A stretch of 64,000 bases of DNA from a bacterium. Lineage in GTDB: Bacteria; Zhuqueibacterota; QNDG01; DSAB01. The notes beneath the pieces were generated by a model that did no database searches, was not told the DNA's origin, and saw nothing but the letters and a program-made list of their open reading frames with translations. The stretch is from NCBI GenBank assembly GCA_016931965.1, contig JAFGDT010000107.1:58912-122911 (forward strand). The letters run 5' to 3'. Both the position numbers and the translations under genes were made by a program. Shown here piece after piece: positions 45,309-54,317 of this stretch (position 1 is its first letter; every line of letters starts with the position of its first letter).

Positions 45309-45402
45309 CGGTCTTCAATCCTCCTTCAATTTTAAAAACATGAATAAAATGAATACTCGATGCCGGCGCAAAAGTGCACAATTCAAATTTTAAAACTGCA
45401 AA

Positions 45403-46293
45403 TTATTTTTTCTTTTCCTGTTCCTTTCCCATTTTCTCACTCAGGATTTCCTTTATGCCGGCAATACTGCCAAGTATACCCGACGCCTCATATGGCAAAA
45501 AGACTTTTGTAGCCTGTCCATCAGCCATTTTTTGGAGTGCCTCGAGGTATTTGATCGCAATCAGATCGTTGGTCGGATTCCCTTTGTGAATGGCGCTGTA
45601 TACCGTTTGAATCGCTTCGGATTCTCCCTGTGCAATGGCGATTTTCTGATATTTATTGGCATCGGCGACTTTTTGAATCGCTTCTGCTTCCCCTTCCGCT
45701 TTGAGAATGGCAGATCTTTTCTGGCCTTCGGCTTCGAGGATCATGGCGCGTCTTTCTCTTTCTGCCTTCATCTGCCGGTGCATGGCCTCGGTGACATCGG
45801 CAGGAGGTTCGATTCTCTGCAATTCAACCCGTGTCACTTTGGTGCCCCACTTATCCGTGGCATCGTCTAAGATCTCACGCAATTTGGTATTAATCACTTC
45901 TCTGGAGGTCAGTGATTCGTCCAGAGCCATGTCACCGACAAGATTACGCAGGTTGGTTTGTGCGAGTTTGGTGGCTGCTGTATAGAAGTTGGCCACATTG
46001 TAGGTTACTTTCACCGGATCCGTTACTTCATAGTAAACTACAGCATCCACTTCGACAACCACGTTGTCTTTTGTAATGACAGCTTGAGGTGGTACGTCCA
46101 CGACCTGTTCACGCATGTCGATCTTTTTAATGTTTTCAAAAAAGGGCATGATGACAGTTAATCCACTGTCGGCTGTCCGTTGATATTTCCCCAATCTTTC
46201 GATCAATCCTTTTTCCCAGGGTCTAACAATTTTCAGACCTTTTGAAGCGATGATGAATATTAAAATAAATGCGATGACATAAAGTACGACCAT
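45403..46293 (-). CDS. SPFH/stomatin-family membrane scaffold (QmcA-like)
   Basis: A 296-residue SPFH (Band 7) protein with one N-terminal span (VVLYVIAFILIFIIASKGL), then IVRPWEKGLIERLGKYQRTA and VPPQAVITKDNVVVEVDAVV. RELxxx-like region TRVELQRIEPPADVTEAMHR precedes the coiled coil MKAERERRAMILEAEGQKR and AEGEAEAIQKVADANKYQK. It organises membrane microdomains and works with an NfeD partner, here directly upstream. ATG 46293 has AAGGAG 7 bases upstream; the frame is open a little further upstream. Confidence 0.95.
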   Translation of the reverse strand: MVVLYVIAFILIFIIASKGLKIVRPWEKGLIERLGKYQRTADSGLTVIMPFFENIKKIDMREQVVDVPPQAVITKDNVVVEVDAVVYYEVTDPVKVTYNVANFYTAATKLAQTNLRNLVGDMALDESLTSREVINTKLREILDDATDKWGTKVTRVELQRIEPPADVTEAMHRQMKAERERRAMILEAEGQKRSAILKAEGEAEAIQKVADANKYQKIAIAQGESEAIQTVYSAIHKGNPTNDLIAIKYLEALQKMADGQATKVFLPYEASGILGSIAGIKEILSEKMGKEQEKKK

Positions 46294-46294
46294 G

Positions 46295-46741
46295 TTATTC
46301 TCCTTCCTCAATGGGTTTCACCACGATATGTGTTCCATCCATTCGGGTGACAGCAACTCTTTTATTGTTCGGAATTATTTCACCAGTGTCACTCTCTGCC
46401 CTCCATTCCTCTTTGCCGATTCGTACACGACCCGTATTTTTCTCATTGTCAATTTTTTCCAGAACAATACCTTCTTTGCCGATCCATCTATCGGCTCCGA
46501 TTCCAGGAGGCTGTTTTTTGGTAAATCTTTCGGCAAATTTTCTGGAAATCAAAAAGAGTGTCCCAGAAACGACAACAAAACTGCCCCATTGCCAGGCTGT
46601 ACCCAGATCCAGCAAGGCAAGAAGACCCGCTATGGCAGCACCGACACCAAACCAAAAGAGAAAAAAGCCGGCAGTAAATATCTCTCCGATCATGAATAGC
46701 GCTGCAAAAATCATCCAGATCCACCAGACTTGAATGTCCAT
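46295..46741 (-). CDS. NfeD-family membrane protein, partner of the SPFH protein
   Basis: A 148-residue short NfeD: three membrane spans (WIWMIFAALFMIGEIFTAGF, FWFGVGAAIAGLLALLDL and FVVVSGTLFLISR), then a soluble OB-fold domain (GKEGIVLEKIDNEKN, GRVRIGKEEWRAES, KRVAVTRMDGTHIVV). The start has a strong AAGGAGG. The SPFH gene starts one base after its stop on the minus strand, the usual arrangement of this pair. Confidence 0.95.
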   Translation of the reverse strand: MDIQVWWIWMIFAALFMIGEIFTAGFFLFWFGVGAAIAGLLALLDLGTAWQWGSFVVVSGTLFLISRKFAERFTKKQPPGIGADRWIGKEGIVLEKIDNEKNTGRVRIGKEEWRAESDTGEIIPNNKRVAVTRMDGTHIVVKPIEEGE

Positions 46742-46784
46742 TATCTCACCTCCTTAACCTATTTTATTGATGATCATGACAGTC

Positions 46785-47639
46785 CTATTTTATGGCCGTA
46801 AATGTTTCACTGATTTCCCAGAGCCGTTCGGCAGTGGGACGAATGTCATCCTTAGCAAACAAATTGATGGCTTTTTTATTGACAAAATAGCATCCGGTGA
46901 TTTGTTCAACTCCCGGAGAAAGAGTAAGGTAAAGGCCGGTTTTGCATCTGCTGCTCAGTAAGAGCTGTGATAATTTTGACAGAGGTTTCCCCAACAAAGG
47001 AATATTTCGAGTTAGATTAGATTGGACCAGTCCGGGGTGGAATGTGTTTGCGGTAACACCTGTGCCGGTCAATCTTTTTGCCAGTTCGTGTGTCCAAATC
47101 ACTCTGGCCAGAGCGGCTTGTACAGCGGCTTTGATGCCGTTGTATCGATCTCGAAATTGGATGTTGTCGAAATGGATATTTGCCCTTTTTAGCATGAGAG
47201 GTCCACCGGCCACAGTAACGATTCTTGAAGGTTGACTCGATTTTAATAAATCGAGAAGAAGATTGGTTAAGAGAAAATGGCTGAGATAATCGACAGCCAA
47301 TGTGCTCTCGATTCCATCCAATGTCAGTTCTCGCTTCGCATTGAGGATACCTGCATTATTTGATAAGATATGCAAAGCGGTATATTTGGATTTAAATTTC
47401 TTGACAAATTGATGGATCGATTTCTGTTTGGATAGATCTGCGAGCATGTAATCTACTTTGGTGTTTTGAGTTTTCCGTTTAATTTCATTAATAGCCTGTT
47501 TCGCTTTTTGCTCGTTCCGACACAGGATAATGACACTCATATCGGCCCGTGCCAATCCCATGGCCATGGCTTTGCCCACACCGGAATTGCCACCCGTGAC
47601 GAGGCAGATTTTGTTTTTCGGACCGGTAGTGTTTTTCAT
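46785..47639 (-). CDS. SDR-family protein with degenerate active site
   Basis: A 284-residue short-chain dehydrogenase most like retinol-dehydrogenase-type members. The cofactor motif TGGNSGVGKAMAMGLA and the NNAG block are kept. The catalytic region is not: where the family has YGQSKLAN, this protein has AVQAALAR, so both Tyr and Lys are missing, and the Ser strand reads VTVAGGPL instead of VSS. A nearby YNGIK fits the YxxxK pattern but is out of alignment by about six residues. It may be a non-catalytic SDR or act by other residues. No operon partner is clear. Confidence 0.85.
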   Translation of the reverse strand: MKNTTGPKNKICLVTGGNSGVGKAMAMGLARADMSVIILCRNEQKAKQAINEIKRKTQNTKVDYMLADLSKQKSIHQFVKKFKSKYTALHILSNNAGILNAKRELTLDGIESTLAVDYLSHFLLTNLLLDLLKSSQPSRIVTVAGGPLMLKRANIHFDNIQFRDRYNGIKAAVQAALARVIWTHELAKRLTGTGVTANTFHPGLVQSNLTRNIPLLGKPLSKLSQLLLSSRCKTGLYLTLSPGVEQITGCYFVNKKAINLFAKDDIRPTAERLWEISETFTAIK

Positions 47640-47832
47640 CCTATTGAACAGAGTTGAGCAGACCGAATCAATCCAATGATGGTTGTGAATAAAACTGGCG
47701 ATATAACCTGCGCTAATTTCGTTATATTTATAAAAAATTGCAAGGAAAATCTATCGGTTAAATACCTTGATTATCACTTTAAACTTACTTATATTTCGAT
47801 GAGATTCAGGAATTTTTTTAGGAAAAGTGCCT

Positions 47833-48045
47833 ATGTTAGGACGTCGACTACCGAAAAACAGACGTTTTTCATACGAACCTCACTATTACGATCCAAAAAA
47901 GGAGGAGAAAGAGGGCCGCAGGATTAAATTCCAGAGGAAGACACGCAAATCGACAGCAAAGATGCGGTCCCTTGTGTGGCTTTTCATCCTTCTGGCTTTG
48001 GTTGTGTACGCCATTTATTTCTTTGGGAGAATGGCGGTTCGATAG
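47833..48045 (+). CDS. Small basic single-span protein (70 aa)
   Basis: 70 residues: a basic, Tyr-rich N-terminus (RRLPKNRRFSYEPHYYDPKK), a Lys/Arg stretch and a C-terminal membrane span (LVWLFILLALVVYAIYFFG). It would be anchored with its basic part in the cytosol. ATG 47833 is preferred; GTG 47827 is possible. It ends one base before the YlxR-like gene. No family recognised. Confidence 0.65.
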   Translation: MLGRRLPKNRRFSYEPHYYDPKKEEKEGRRIKFQRKTRKSTAKMRSLVWLFILLALVVYAIYFFGRMAVR

Positions 48046-48306
48046 ATGATGGCGGAATCCATTCGGCAGTGCATCAGCTGCAGAACACGAAAATCGAAAA
48101 AGGATTTGTTACGCATTGTTCGAAGCCCTTCCGGTCATGTTGAGCTTGATCGGCAACAAAATAAGATGGGGCGAGGACTCTATTTATGTTTTCAAGCATC
48201 ATGTATTGAGAAAGCGAAATTATACAATCTGATTCAACAAAAATTGAACAGGAAAGTTCAAGAGTCCATTTATCTCGAAATTGCTGAACATGTTAAGAAG
48301 TGTTAA
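48046..48306 (+). CDS. YlxR (DUF448) family protein
   Basis: An 86-residue YlxR-type RNA-binding-fold protein with its two signature blocks: SIRQCISCRTRKSKKDLLRI (the R-x-C-x-x-C-R pattern) and KMGRGLYLCFQASC (GRGxYxC). Members usually lie between nusA and infB, but here it is next to a small membrane protein and before mutL. RNA binding or gene-regulatory roles have been proposed. Confidence 0.92.
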   Translation: MMAESIRQCISCRTRKSKKDLLRIVRSPSGHVELDRQQNKMGRGLYLCFQASCIEKAKLYNLIQQKLNRKVQESIYLEIAEHVKKC

Positions 48307-48439
48307 AACAGTGTATGCGAAACGCTTTTGGGATTTGCCGCCCGTTCGGGCAATCGTTTGAAAAAATCCATCTATCCTTAAAATGATCAAAGTTGCTTTT
48401 ATTTATTCATATTAACAAATCGGATATCCGTATTGTCGC

Positions 48440-50149
48440 ATGTCCAATAAAATACACATTCTTCCCGATTTCCTCATGAAAAGAATTTCAGCCGGAGAAG
48501 TCATTGAACGGCCGGCTTCTGTTGTTAAGGAATTGATGGAAAATGCACTGGATGCCGGGGCAAGCTCCGTATCTCTTTATATCAAGAATGCCGGCGTGGG
48601 TCTTATTCAGATCATCGATGATGGAGAAGGCATGACCGAAGAGGATGCGGTGATCTGTTGCGAAAGGCATGCAACCAGTAAAATTGCAAAAGCCGAGGAT
48701 TTGGAAAGTATCAGATCTCTGGGATTTCGAGGAGAAGCCCTGGCCAGCATCGGTTCAATCTCCAGAATGGAAATTTTAACAAGAACTGAAACGGACGAGG
48801 AAGGCACACACGTGCTTGTTGAATGGGGAAAAGTTCAGGAAGTGTTAAAGGTGGCCGCACGAAAAGGAACGACAGTAAGCGTTAAAGACCTTTTTTTCAA
48901 TGTGCCTGCCAGACGCAAATTTCTCAAGACCCCTGCAACCGAATTAAGACACATGATTCTGGTTTTCAGACGCATCGCAATTGCTTATCCTGAAATTGAT
49001 TTCTCTCTCATTGTCGAAGGAGAGAAAACCATTGATATCAGACGGACTAGTCGGCAATTCAGAATCCACGATCTTTTAGGAAAACAAAGAGGATCCCAGC
49101 TCATCCCTGTCGAAAAAAGAATATCCAATGTATCGGTCGAAGGATTTGTCAGTCTTCCCGGAGAAAGCCGCAGAAATCGGGACGATCAATTTTTCTTTTT
49201 AAATCGAAGATATATTGTCAATCGCAGTCTGCTGCATAGCGTATTGACTGCCTATGGACCGCGGCTGGGTCGCAATGAATATCCCTCTTATGTCCTTTAT
49301 ATAGAAATGGACCCGCAGCAGTTTGATGTGAATGTGCATCCTACCAAAATTGAAGTCCGATTCTCGGATGAAAAATTTGTTCACGATATTGTTCAAAGGG
49401 CGGTTCAGGATGCATTAAAAACACCCGGTGTTGTTCCCAGAATGCATTTTGTTTCCGGCAGTCAAAAAGGTCGAACCAGTTCAAAATTATCCTATTCTCA
49501 AGGTGGAGATTGGGGGCAGATGACATTGGAAGTTCAACGGCCCCATGCAGGTGAACAGATTGTGCAATCCAAAAAGCATCATGATGAAACACCTCTTTTA
49601 TGGCAGCTTCACAATCGGTATATTCTTTCTCAAATAAAAAGTGGATTGATCATCATTGACCAGCATGTTGCCCATGAGCGTATTTTATATGAAAAAGCAC
49701 TGGCTGCGAAGACTCGGAATATGGGATTGGCGCAGCAACTGCTTTTTCCCCAAATGGTTGAGGTTACCCCTGAAGATTTTCTTATTCTCACGGAGATTCT
49801 CCCTTTTCTGGAAAAGATCGGTTTTGGTTTGAAAGAATTTGGAAAAAACACCGTGGTGATTGAAGCGGTTCCCATTGAAGTGAAAACCGGTCGAGAGAAA
49901 GAACTGCTCAGGGAGATCATTGAATCCTATCGGGAAGAAAAAACCCTCACACACGATACATGGGATGCCGTTGTGAAGGCATTTGCCTGCAAATCGGCGA
50001 TTAAATCGGGTGATCGATTGACTTTGGATGATATGGCTTCTCTCATCGATCAACTTTTTGCCACGGAGGATCCCTATTCATGTCCTCATGGCCGTCCTGT
50101 CATTGTGAGTTTAAGTTTAGAAGAGATTGATAAGAGGTTTGGTCGCTGA
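48440..50149 (+). CDS. mutL: DNA mismatch repair protein MutL (endonuclease type)
   Basis: A 569-residue mismatch-repair ATPase. The GHKL N-terminus has ISAGEVIERPASVVKELMEN (the N box), DDGEGMTEED and SIRSLGFRGEALASIGS. The C-terminal endonuclease motif is present as DQHVAHERILYE (the usual DQHA with Val in place of Ala), followed by ACKSAIKSGD, SCPHGRP-like PYSCPHGRPV and the final FGR. It nicks DNA in organisms lacking MutH. miaA follows with a one-codon overlap, as in many bacteria. Confidence 0.97.
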   Translation: MSNKIHILPDFLMKRISAGEVIERPASVVKELMENALDAGASSVSLYIKNAGVGLIQIIDDGEGMTEEDAVICCERHATSKIAKAEDLESIRSLGFRGEALASIGSISRMEILTRTETDEEGTHVLVEWGKVQEVLKVAARKGTTVSVKDLFFNVPARRKFLKTPATELRHMILVFRRIAIAYPEIDFSLIVEGEKTIDIRRTSRQFRIHDLLGKQRGSQLIPVEKRISNVSVEGFVSLPGESRRNRDDQFFFLNRRYIVNRSLLHSVLTAYGPRLGRNEYPSYVLYIEMDPQQFDVNVHPTKIEVRFSDEKFVHDIVQRAVQDALKTPGVVPRMHFVSGSQKGRTSSKLSYSQGGDWGQMTLEVQRPHAGEQIVQSKKHHDETPLLWQLHNRYILSQIKSGLIIIDQHVAHERILYEKALAAKTRNMGLAQQLLFPQMVEVTPEDFLILTEILPFLEKIGFGLKEFGKNTVVIEAVPIEVKTGREKELLREIIESYREEKTLTHDTWDAVVKAFACKSAIKSGDRLTLDDMASLIDQLFATEDPYSCPHGRPVIVSLSLEEIDKRFGR

Positions 50150-51084
50150 AAAAAGATCAGAAACAGGTCATATTGATTGTTGGTCCAACCGCTTCGGGTA
50201 AAACCAGCCTTGCCCTTCAACTCGCTCAAACCGAACAAGTAGAAATTATTTCTGCCGATTCCCGTCAGGTCTATCGATATATGGATATTGGTACAGCCAA
50301 ACCGTCGCTTTCTGAAAGGAAAGCGATACATCACCACTGCATCGATATCAGAAATCCGGACGAATTTTTCAGTGCAGGGGAATACGGAAAACTGGCCCGA
50401 CAGATCATCAGACAAACGCTTGAGAAAAACCATATTCCGGTTGTTGTCGGAGGATCGGGTCTTTATATTCAGGCAGCTGTGGAGTGTGTTTTCTCGGGCA
50501 ATTATCGAGACAGCAGGGTGAGATTAAGACTGAAACAAAAAGCTTCCGAAGAAGGTTTGCAGATCCTCTATCATCGATTAAGTCAGATCGATCCTGTTGC
50601 TGTTGAAAAAATCCATCCCAATGATTTAAAACGGATTGTACGTGCGCTGGAAGTGTATGAACTCTCAGGAGAGCCGATATCGCATATTCAAAAAAAGAAG
50701 ACGGTACCATCCTGTTTTATTCCGCAATTCTGGGGTTTGCGGTGGCCTCGGGAAATATTGTACAGGAGAATCAATGAGCGTGTCGATGAGATGATGGCAC
50801 TTGGTCTGATTTATGAGGTGGAAATGTTAAAAGCAAGGGGATACGATACACGGTTGAACAGTCTGGATTCGGTGGGATATAAAGAGGTGTTTGCCTATTT
50901 AGATGGTACTATTGGTTATACAGAAATGGTTGAATCCATCAAACAGAATACACGACGCTTGGCCAAGAAGCAACTGACCTGGTTTAATCGTAATCAGCGG
51001 ATTACGTGGATCGATCTCGAAGAGCCAACCGATTGGCATTCTATCGCAGAAAGGATAATCAGCAAGTATCACTCGGCTTTATAG
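50146..51084 (+). CDS. miaA: tRNA dimethylallyltransferase
   Basis: Adds a dimethylallyl group to A37 of UNN-decoding tRNAs. Motifs: IVGPTASGKTSLALQLA P-loop, ISADSRQVYRYMDIGTAKPS, VVVGGSGLYIQAAVE, NDLKRIVRALEVYELSG and FGLRW-like FWGLRWPREILYRRINERVD. The start is unusual: the frame has no ATG, GTG or TTG before TTG 50173, which would cut into the first strand, whereas a CTG at 50146 overlaps the mutL stop (CTGA) and has AAGAGG 8 bases upstream. With CTG the protein is 312 residues, close to the family norm; with TTG it is 303. Confidence 0.94.
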   Translation: MKKDQKQVILIVGPTASGKTSLALQLAQTEQVEIISADSRQVYRYMDIGTAKPSLSERKAIHHHCIDIRNPDEFFSAGEYGKLARQIIRQTLEKNHIPVVVGGSGLYIQAAVECVFSGNYRDSRVRLRLKQKASEEGLQILYHRLSQIDPVAVEKIHPNDLKRIVRALEVYELSGEPISHIQKKKTVPSCFIPQFWGLRWPREILYRRINERVDEMMALGLIYEVEMLKARGYDTRLNSLDSVGYKEVFAYLDGTIGYTEMVESIKQNTRRLAKKQLTWFNRNQRITWIDLEEPTDWHSIAERIISKYHSAL

Positions 51085-51129
51085 GATATTATACCTTTTT
51101 GCTGTATTTTGATAAAAAAAGGATATACA

Positions 51130-51939
51130 TTGCCAGAACTGCCTGAAATGGTCATTATTGCCAAACAGATGAATCAAACTTTGATCGGGAAAGTAGTGAA
51201 GGATGTTTCGATTTTCCAGCCGAAATGTCTTAACCGGCCTGCTAAAGATTATCAAAAATTTTTACCCGGCGTACAAACCGAACGCATCTCATCATTGGGG
51301 AAATGGATCAGAATCGATTTCCATGGAGGAATGCGGCTGTTGATCAATCTGGGTATGGGAGGAGAGATCGTTTTTCTCAAAAGGAATCAAAATTTTCCTG
51401 ATAAAACGAAATTTGCTCTTCAATTTAGAGACCGGACCGGATTCTTCGTTACACTCTGGTGGTTTGGCTATATTCACCTTGTTCGCAAAGATGAGAATCA
51501 TCCAATGACCGATACATTGGGACCGGATCCATTATCGCTTACCTGTGAATCTTTTATCAAACTTTTAGAAAATAGACGCGGTGAGATTAAGTCTTTCCTT
51601 TTGAATCAAAAAAGGATACGCGGCATTGGCAATTTTTATATTCAGGAAATCCTTTTCAGAGCCCGAATACATCCGAGAAGAGAAATAGGGTCTCTGACAC
51701 AATATGAAATGAAATCACTTTTTAAAATGATTCAAACTGTATTGAATGAGTCCATCAGTTTGGGATCCAGTTCATACGAACTGGATTTCTTTGGAGAAAA
51801 GGGTCAATACGGATTGAATCAAATTTCTATTGGTTATCGAGAAGGCGGTTCCTGTCCGATTTGCCAATCGCAAATCGAAAAAATAAGAACCGGATCAACT
51901 GCCCAGTTCATTTGTCCCGTATGCCAGAAATCGATATGA
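51130..51939 (+). CDS. Divergent Fpg/Nei-family DNA glycosylase
   Basis: A 269-residue base-excision glycosylase. Retained: N-terminal PELPEM with catalytic Pro2 and Glu3, K58 (SLGKWIRI), the H2TH region IRGIGNFYIQEILFRARIHP and a four-Cys zinc finger (CPICQ ... CPVCQ). Altered: the usual HLGMTG is NLGMGG, the RRFG void-filling loop is WWFG, and the DNA-binding Arg of the zinc finger is replaced. It removes oxidised bases in relatives; the lesion preference here may differ. TTG start so that Pro2 is next to the initiator, with AAGGA 7 bases upstream. Confidence 0.87.
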   Translation: MPELPEMVIIAKQMNQTLIGKVVKDVSIFQPKCLNRPAKDYQKFLPGVQTERISSLGKWIRIDFHGGMRLLINLGMGGEIVFLKRNQNFPDKTKFALQFRDRTGFFVTLWWFGYIHLVRKDENHPMTDTLGPDPLSLTCESFIKLLENRRGEIKSFLLNQKRIRGIGNFYIQEILFRARIHPRREIGSLTQYEMKSLFKMIQTVLNESISLGSSSYELDFFGEKGQYGLNQISIGYREGGSCPICQSQIEKIRTGSTAQFICPVCQKSI

Positions 51940-52054
51940 TATTTTTATCAATCTGACCATTGATGATCATATGGATATGAAACAAGCAAACCTTTTTCAA
52001 TTCGGTTTGTCTAATATTATAGAATCATCCGATCACATTAAAAAGGAGTTTAAC

Positions 52055-53005
52055 ATGAAATTATGGAATCGTCCCATTTTTTTCTGTTGTGCAATGATCC
52101 TCATCTGTACATTGAGGATGCCGATTGTTGTATCAGGACAGGTAGATGGGGATATTAACAGATCTTTTGATGTCCAACCAGGAGGTTGGTTGGAGCTTGA
52201 ATCGGAAATCGGTTCGATCCAGGTACAGACCGATCAGAAAAATAGGGTTGAAGTGCAAGTGCTCTTTTCAACAAACAGGGGAGGAGAAGCAAGACTCCGG
52301 GAATTGCTTCAGGATTTTAATATCGACTTTCAGCAAACCGGAAATCGTGTTTTGGTGAAAGCTGAATATCGCAATGGCCTGAATTTTTGGAATTCAGGCG
52401 AAAATGCACTCCGGGTGCGGTTTGTCTGTACTGTGCCCTCCCAATTCAATTGTGACTTGGAAACATCAGGGGGTAGCATAGAGGTTGATGATTTAGAGGG
52501 TGAATTGCGGAGCCACACTTCAGGAGGCAGTCTGAATTTTGGTCAGATAAAGGGATTCATATTGGGAAGAACTTCGGGTGGCAGCATTACGCTTTCAGGA
52601 TGTGAAGGCGAGGTAGATGTGCAGACATCGGGAGGAAGCATTCGAATGGGACGGGTCGATGGAGATGTCCTTGCAAAAACATCCGGCGGGAGTATCGACA
52701 TTGAAGAAGTGAGGGGGACAGTCAATGCAGTAACTTCTGGTGGGTCTATTTCCAGTCGTATTTCTAAACAACCGGAAGATGACTGTGAATTGAGAACTTC
52801 GGGAGGCCGCATTTCGGTTTATGTGGAACCATCCATGAAATTAAATATTGATGCCAAGACGAGCGGTGGTGGTGTGGAGACCGATCTTCCCGTTACTGTT
52901 CAAGGAATCTTGAACAAACAATCCCTCGTCGGGAAAATCAATGGGGGGGGACCGCAACTGGTTTTACGCACCTCAGGTGGGAGCATCTATATACGGAAAT
53001 TATAA
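52055..53005 (+). CDS. Exported DUF4097-like beta-repeat protein with TSGG motifs
   Basis: A 316-residue secreted protein with signal peptide (FFCCAMILICTLRMPIVVSG). From about residue 30 it is mostly beta strands. Nine copies of a T-S-G-G core occur at regular spacing (TSGGSIEV, TSGGSLNF, TSGGSITL, TSGGSIRM, TSGGSIDI, TSGGSISS, TSGGRISV, TSGGGVET, TSGGSIYI). This is typical of the DUF4097 adhesin-like beta-helix family. Function unknown; a periplasmic or surface role is inferred. ATG 52055 has AAGGAG upstream; an earlier in-frame ATG would add a non-signal stretch. A strong terminator follows. Confidence 0.85.
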   Translation: MKLWNRPIFFCCAMILICTLRMPIVVSGQVDGDINRSFDVQPGGWLELESEIGSIQVQTDQKNRVEVQVLFSTNRGGEARLRELLQDFNIDFQQTGNRVLVKAEYRNGLNFWNSGENALRVRFVCTVPSQFNCDLETSGGSIEVDDLEGELRSHTSGGSLNFGQIKGFILGRTSGGSITLSGCEGEVDVQTSGGSIRMGRVDGDVLAKTSGGSIDIEEVRGTVNAVTSGGSISSRISKQPEDDCELRTSGGRISVYVEPSMKLNIDAKTSGGGVETDLPVTVQGILNKQSLVGKINGGGPQLVLRTSGGSIYIRKL

Positions 53006-53068
53006 TATTTATAAACGGATAAACTTTTTTCAATTATCTTATTTCAAATTTTAGTTTTATTATGCTTA

Positions 53069-53102
53069 GTCCGTTCTCAAAAAAGAGGGCGGACAATTTT
53101 TT
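53069..53102 (+). terminator. Strong rho-independent terminator
   Basis: GTCCGTTCTC and GAGGGCGGAC form a 10-bp stem (two G-T pairs) around six A, followed by AATTTTTT. It ends the DUF4097-like gene. Confidence 0.85.
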
Positions 53103-53205
53103 GTTGCCATAATTTTCTCTTGCGACTCGAAAGAAAATTCATTATGTTAACTTTATAATGCATATGGTATTAGTTCGAAAGATATTCATTCGATAAGGAT
53201 CACCT

Positions 53206-54165
53206 GTGAAGAAGCGGTGGGCGTTCTATTTTTTAAAAATATCCATAGCCTGCATTATTTTATTTATCTTAATTCACCGTGTTCAATTTGAACAAATTTA
53301 TTTGGCTTTTATCAATCCGAACCGTCCCGTATTTATTTTTCTGGCGATCGTTCTTCTCATGCCAAATCTGTTTATCCAGTGGTATCGATGGTTCTTTCTA
53401 CTCAAACTGGTAAACCCACAAATTACCGTTCTTGAATCATTTAGCTCCTACTTTGGTGGTTTTACAATCGGCATGATTACACCTGGAAGAATCGGAGAGG
53501 TGAGCAGAGGTCTATTTCTCAAGGATATCGATAAGCTGAAAGCTGTTGGAATGGTATTTATTGATAAATTATATTCAGTAGCCATTATTTTTATCGGGGG
53601 TGTATGGGGAATCGCCATTTTATTGAGTCACCTTTCCGGTTGGGTTTCATTTATCGTGTGGCCGATTTTTACAATGAGTCTATTGATCACTTCACTTATA
53701 TTGATTTTTATAACCCGTCCACATGGTTTGAAGAGTATTTTATATCATTTGTCGCTCATGCTTCCATACAGAGATAAGACAAGGCGATTTATTCGATGTT
53801 TCGATCCTTTTGGAAAAAGGGAATCACACATTTTATTTATGCTCTCTTTTTTAATGTATTTCATTTATATTCTACAATTTTGTTTTTTAGCATTGGCTTT
53901 TCAAAATCTTCCCTTTGTTGCTCTGTTTTCCTCAACCACTTCCACTCTATTTGCTAAAACATTGCTTCCTTTTTCATTGGCTGATTTGGGTATCAGGGAA
54001 GGTGCTTCAATTTATTTTTTTTCGCAATTTCAAGTTGAAAAAGTCACTGCTTTTGATTCATCCATTCTTCTTTTTGCTATTAACATTCTTATACCCACCT
54101 TTATCGGCTTTTTCTTCCTGCTGAAAATAAGCTGTGAAGAAAAGAATAAGGTAAAATCCGCATAA
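53206..54165 (+). CDS. UPF0104/AglD-like flippase-domain membrane protein
   Basis: A 319-residue membrane protein with about eight hydrophobic segments, of the lysylphosphatidylglycerol-synthase-TM-region (UPF0104) family. Blocks: PNLFIQWYRWFFLLKLVNP, FGGFTIGMITPGRIGEVSRG, MVFIDKLYSVAIIFIGG and LLPFSLADLGIREGASIYFF. It probably moves lipid-linked molecules or modifies lipids; the soluble catalytic domain of MprF is absent. GTG start with AAGGATCACCT upstream. Neighbours do not fix the substrate. Confidence 0.87.
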   Translation: MKKRWAFYFLKISIACIILFILIHRVQFEQIYLAFINPNRPVFIFLAIVLLMPNLFIQWYRWFFLLKLVNPQITVLESFSSYFGGFTIGMITPGRIGEVSRGLFLKDIDKLKAVGMVFIDKLYSVAIIFIGGVWGIAILLSHLSGWVSFIVWPIFTMSLLITSLILIFITRPHGLKSILYHLSLMLPYRDKTRRFIRCFDPFGKRESHILFMLSFLMYFIYILQFCFLALAFQNLPFVALFSSTTSTLFAKTLLPFSLADLGIREGASIYFFSQFQVEKVTAFDSSILLFAINILIPTFIGFFFLLKISCEEKNKVKSA

Positions 54166-54317
54166 ATCAAGTCCCATTTATTAAATTATTTGGTACAATA
54201 TTTGCAATTTTGAAACAAAAATTGATATTTGTTCATATTTTTTTTAAAAAATATAATTTTCTAACATTGCATCATATTGTATTTAATTTTTATTCATTAT
54301 AATATGAGGGTGCACGA

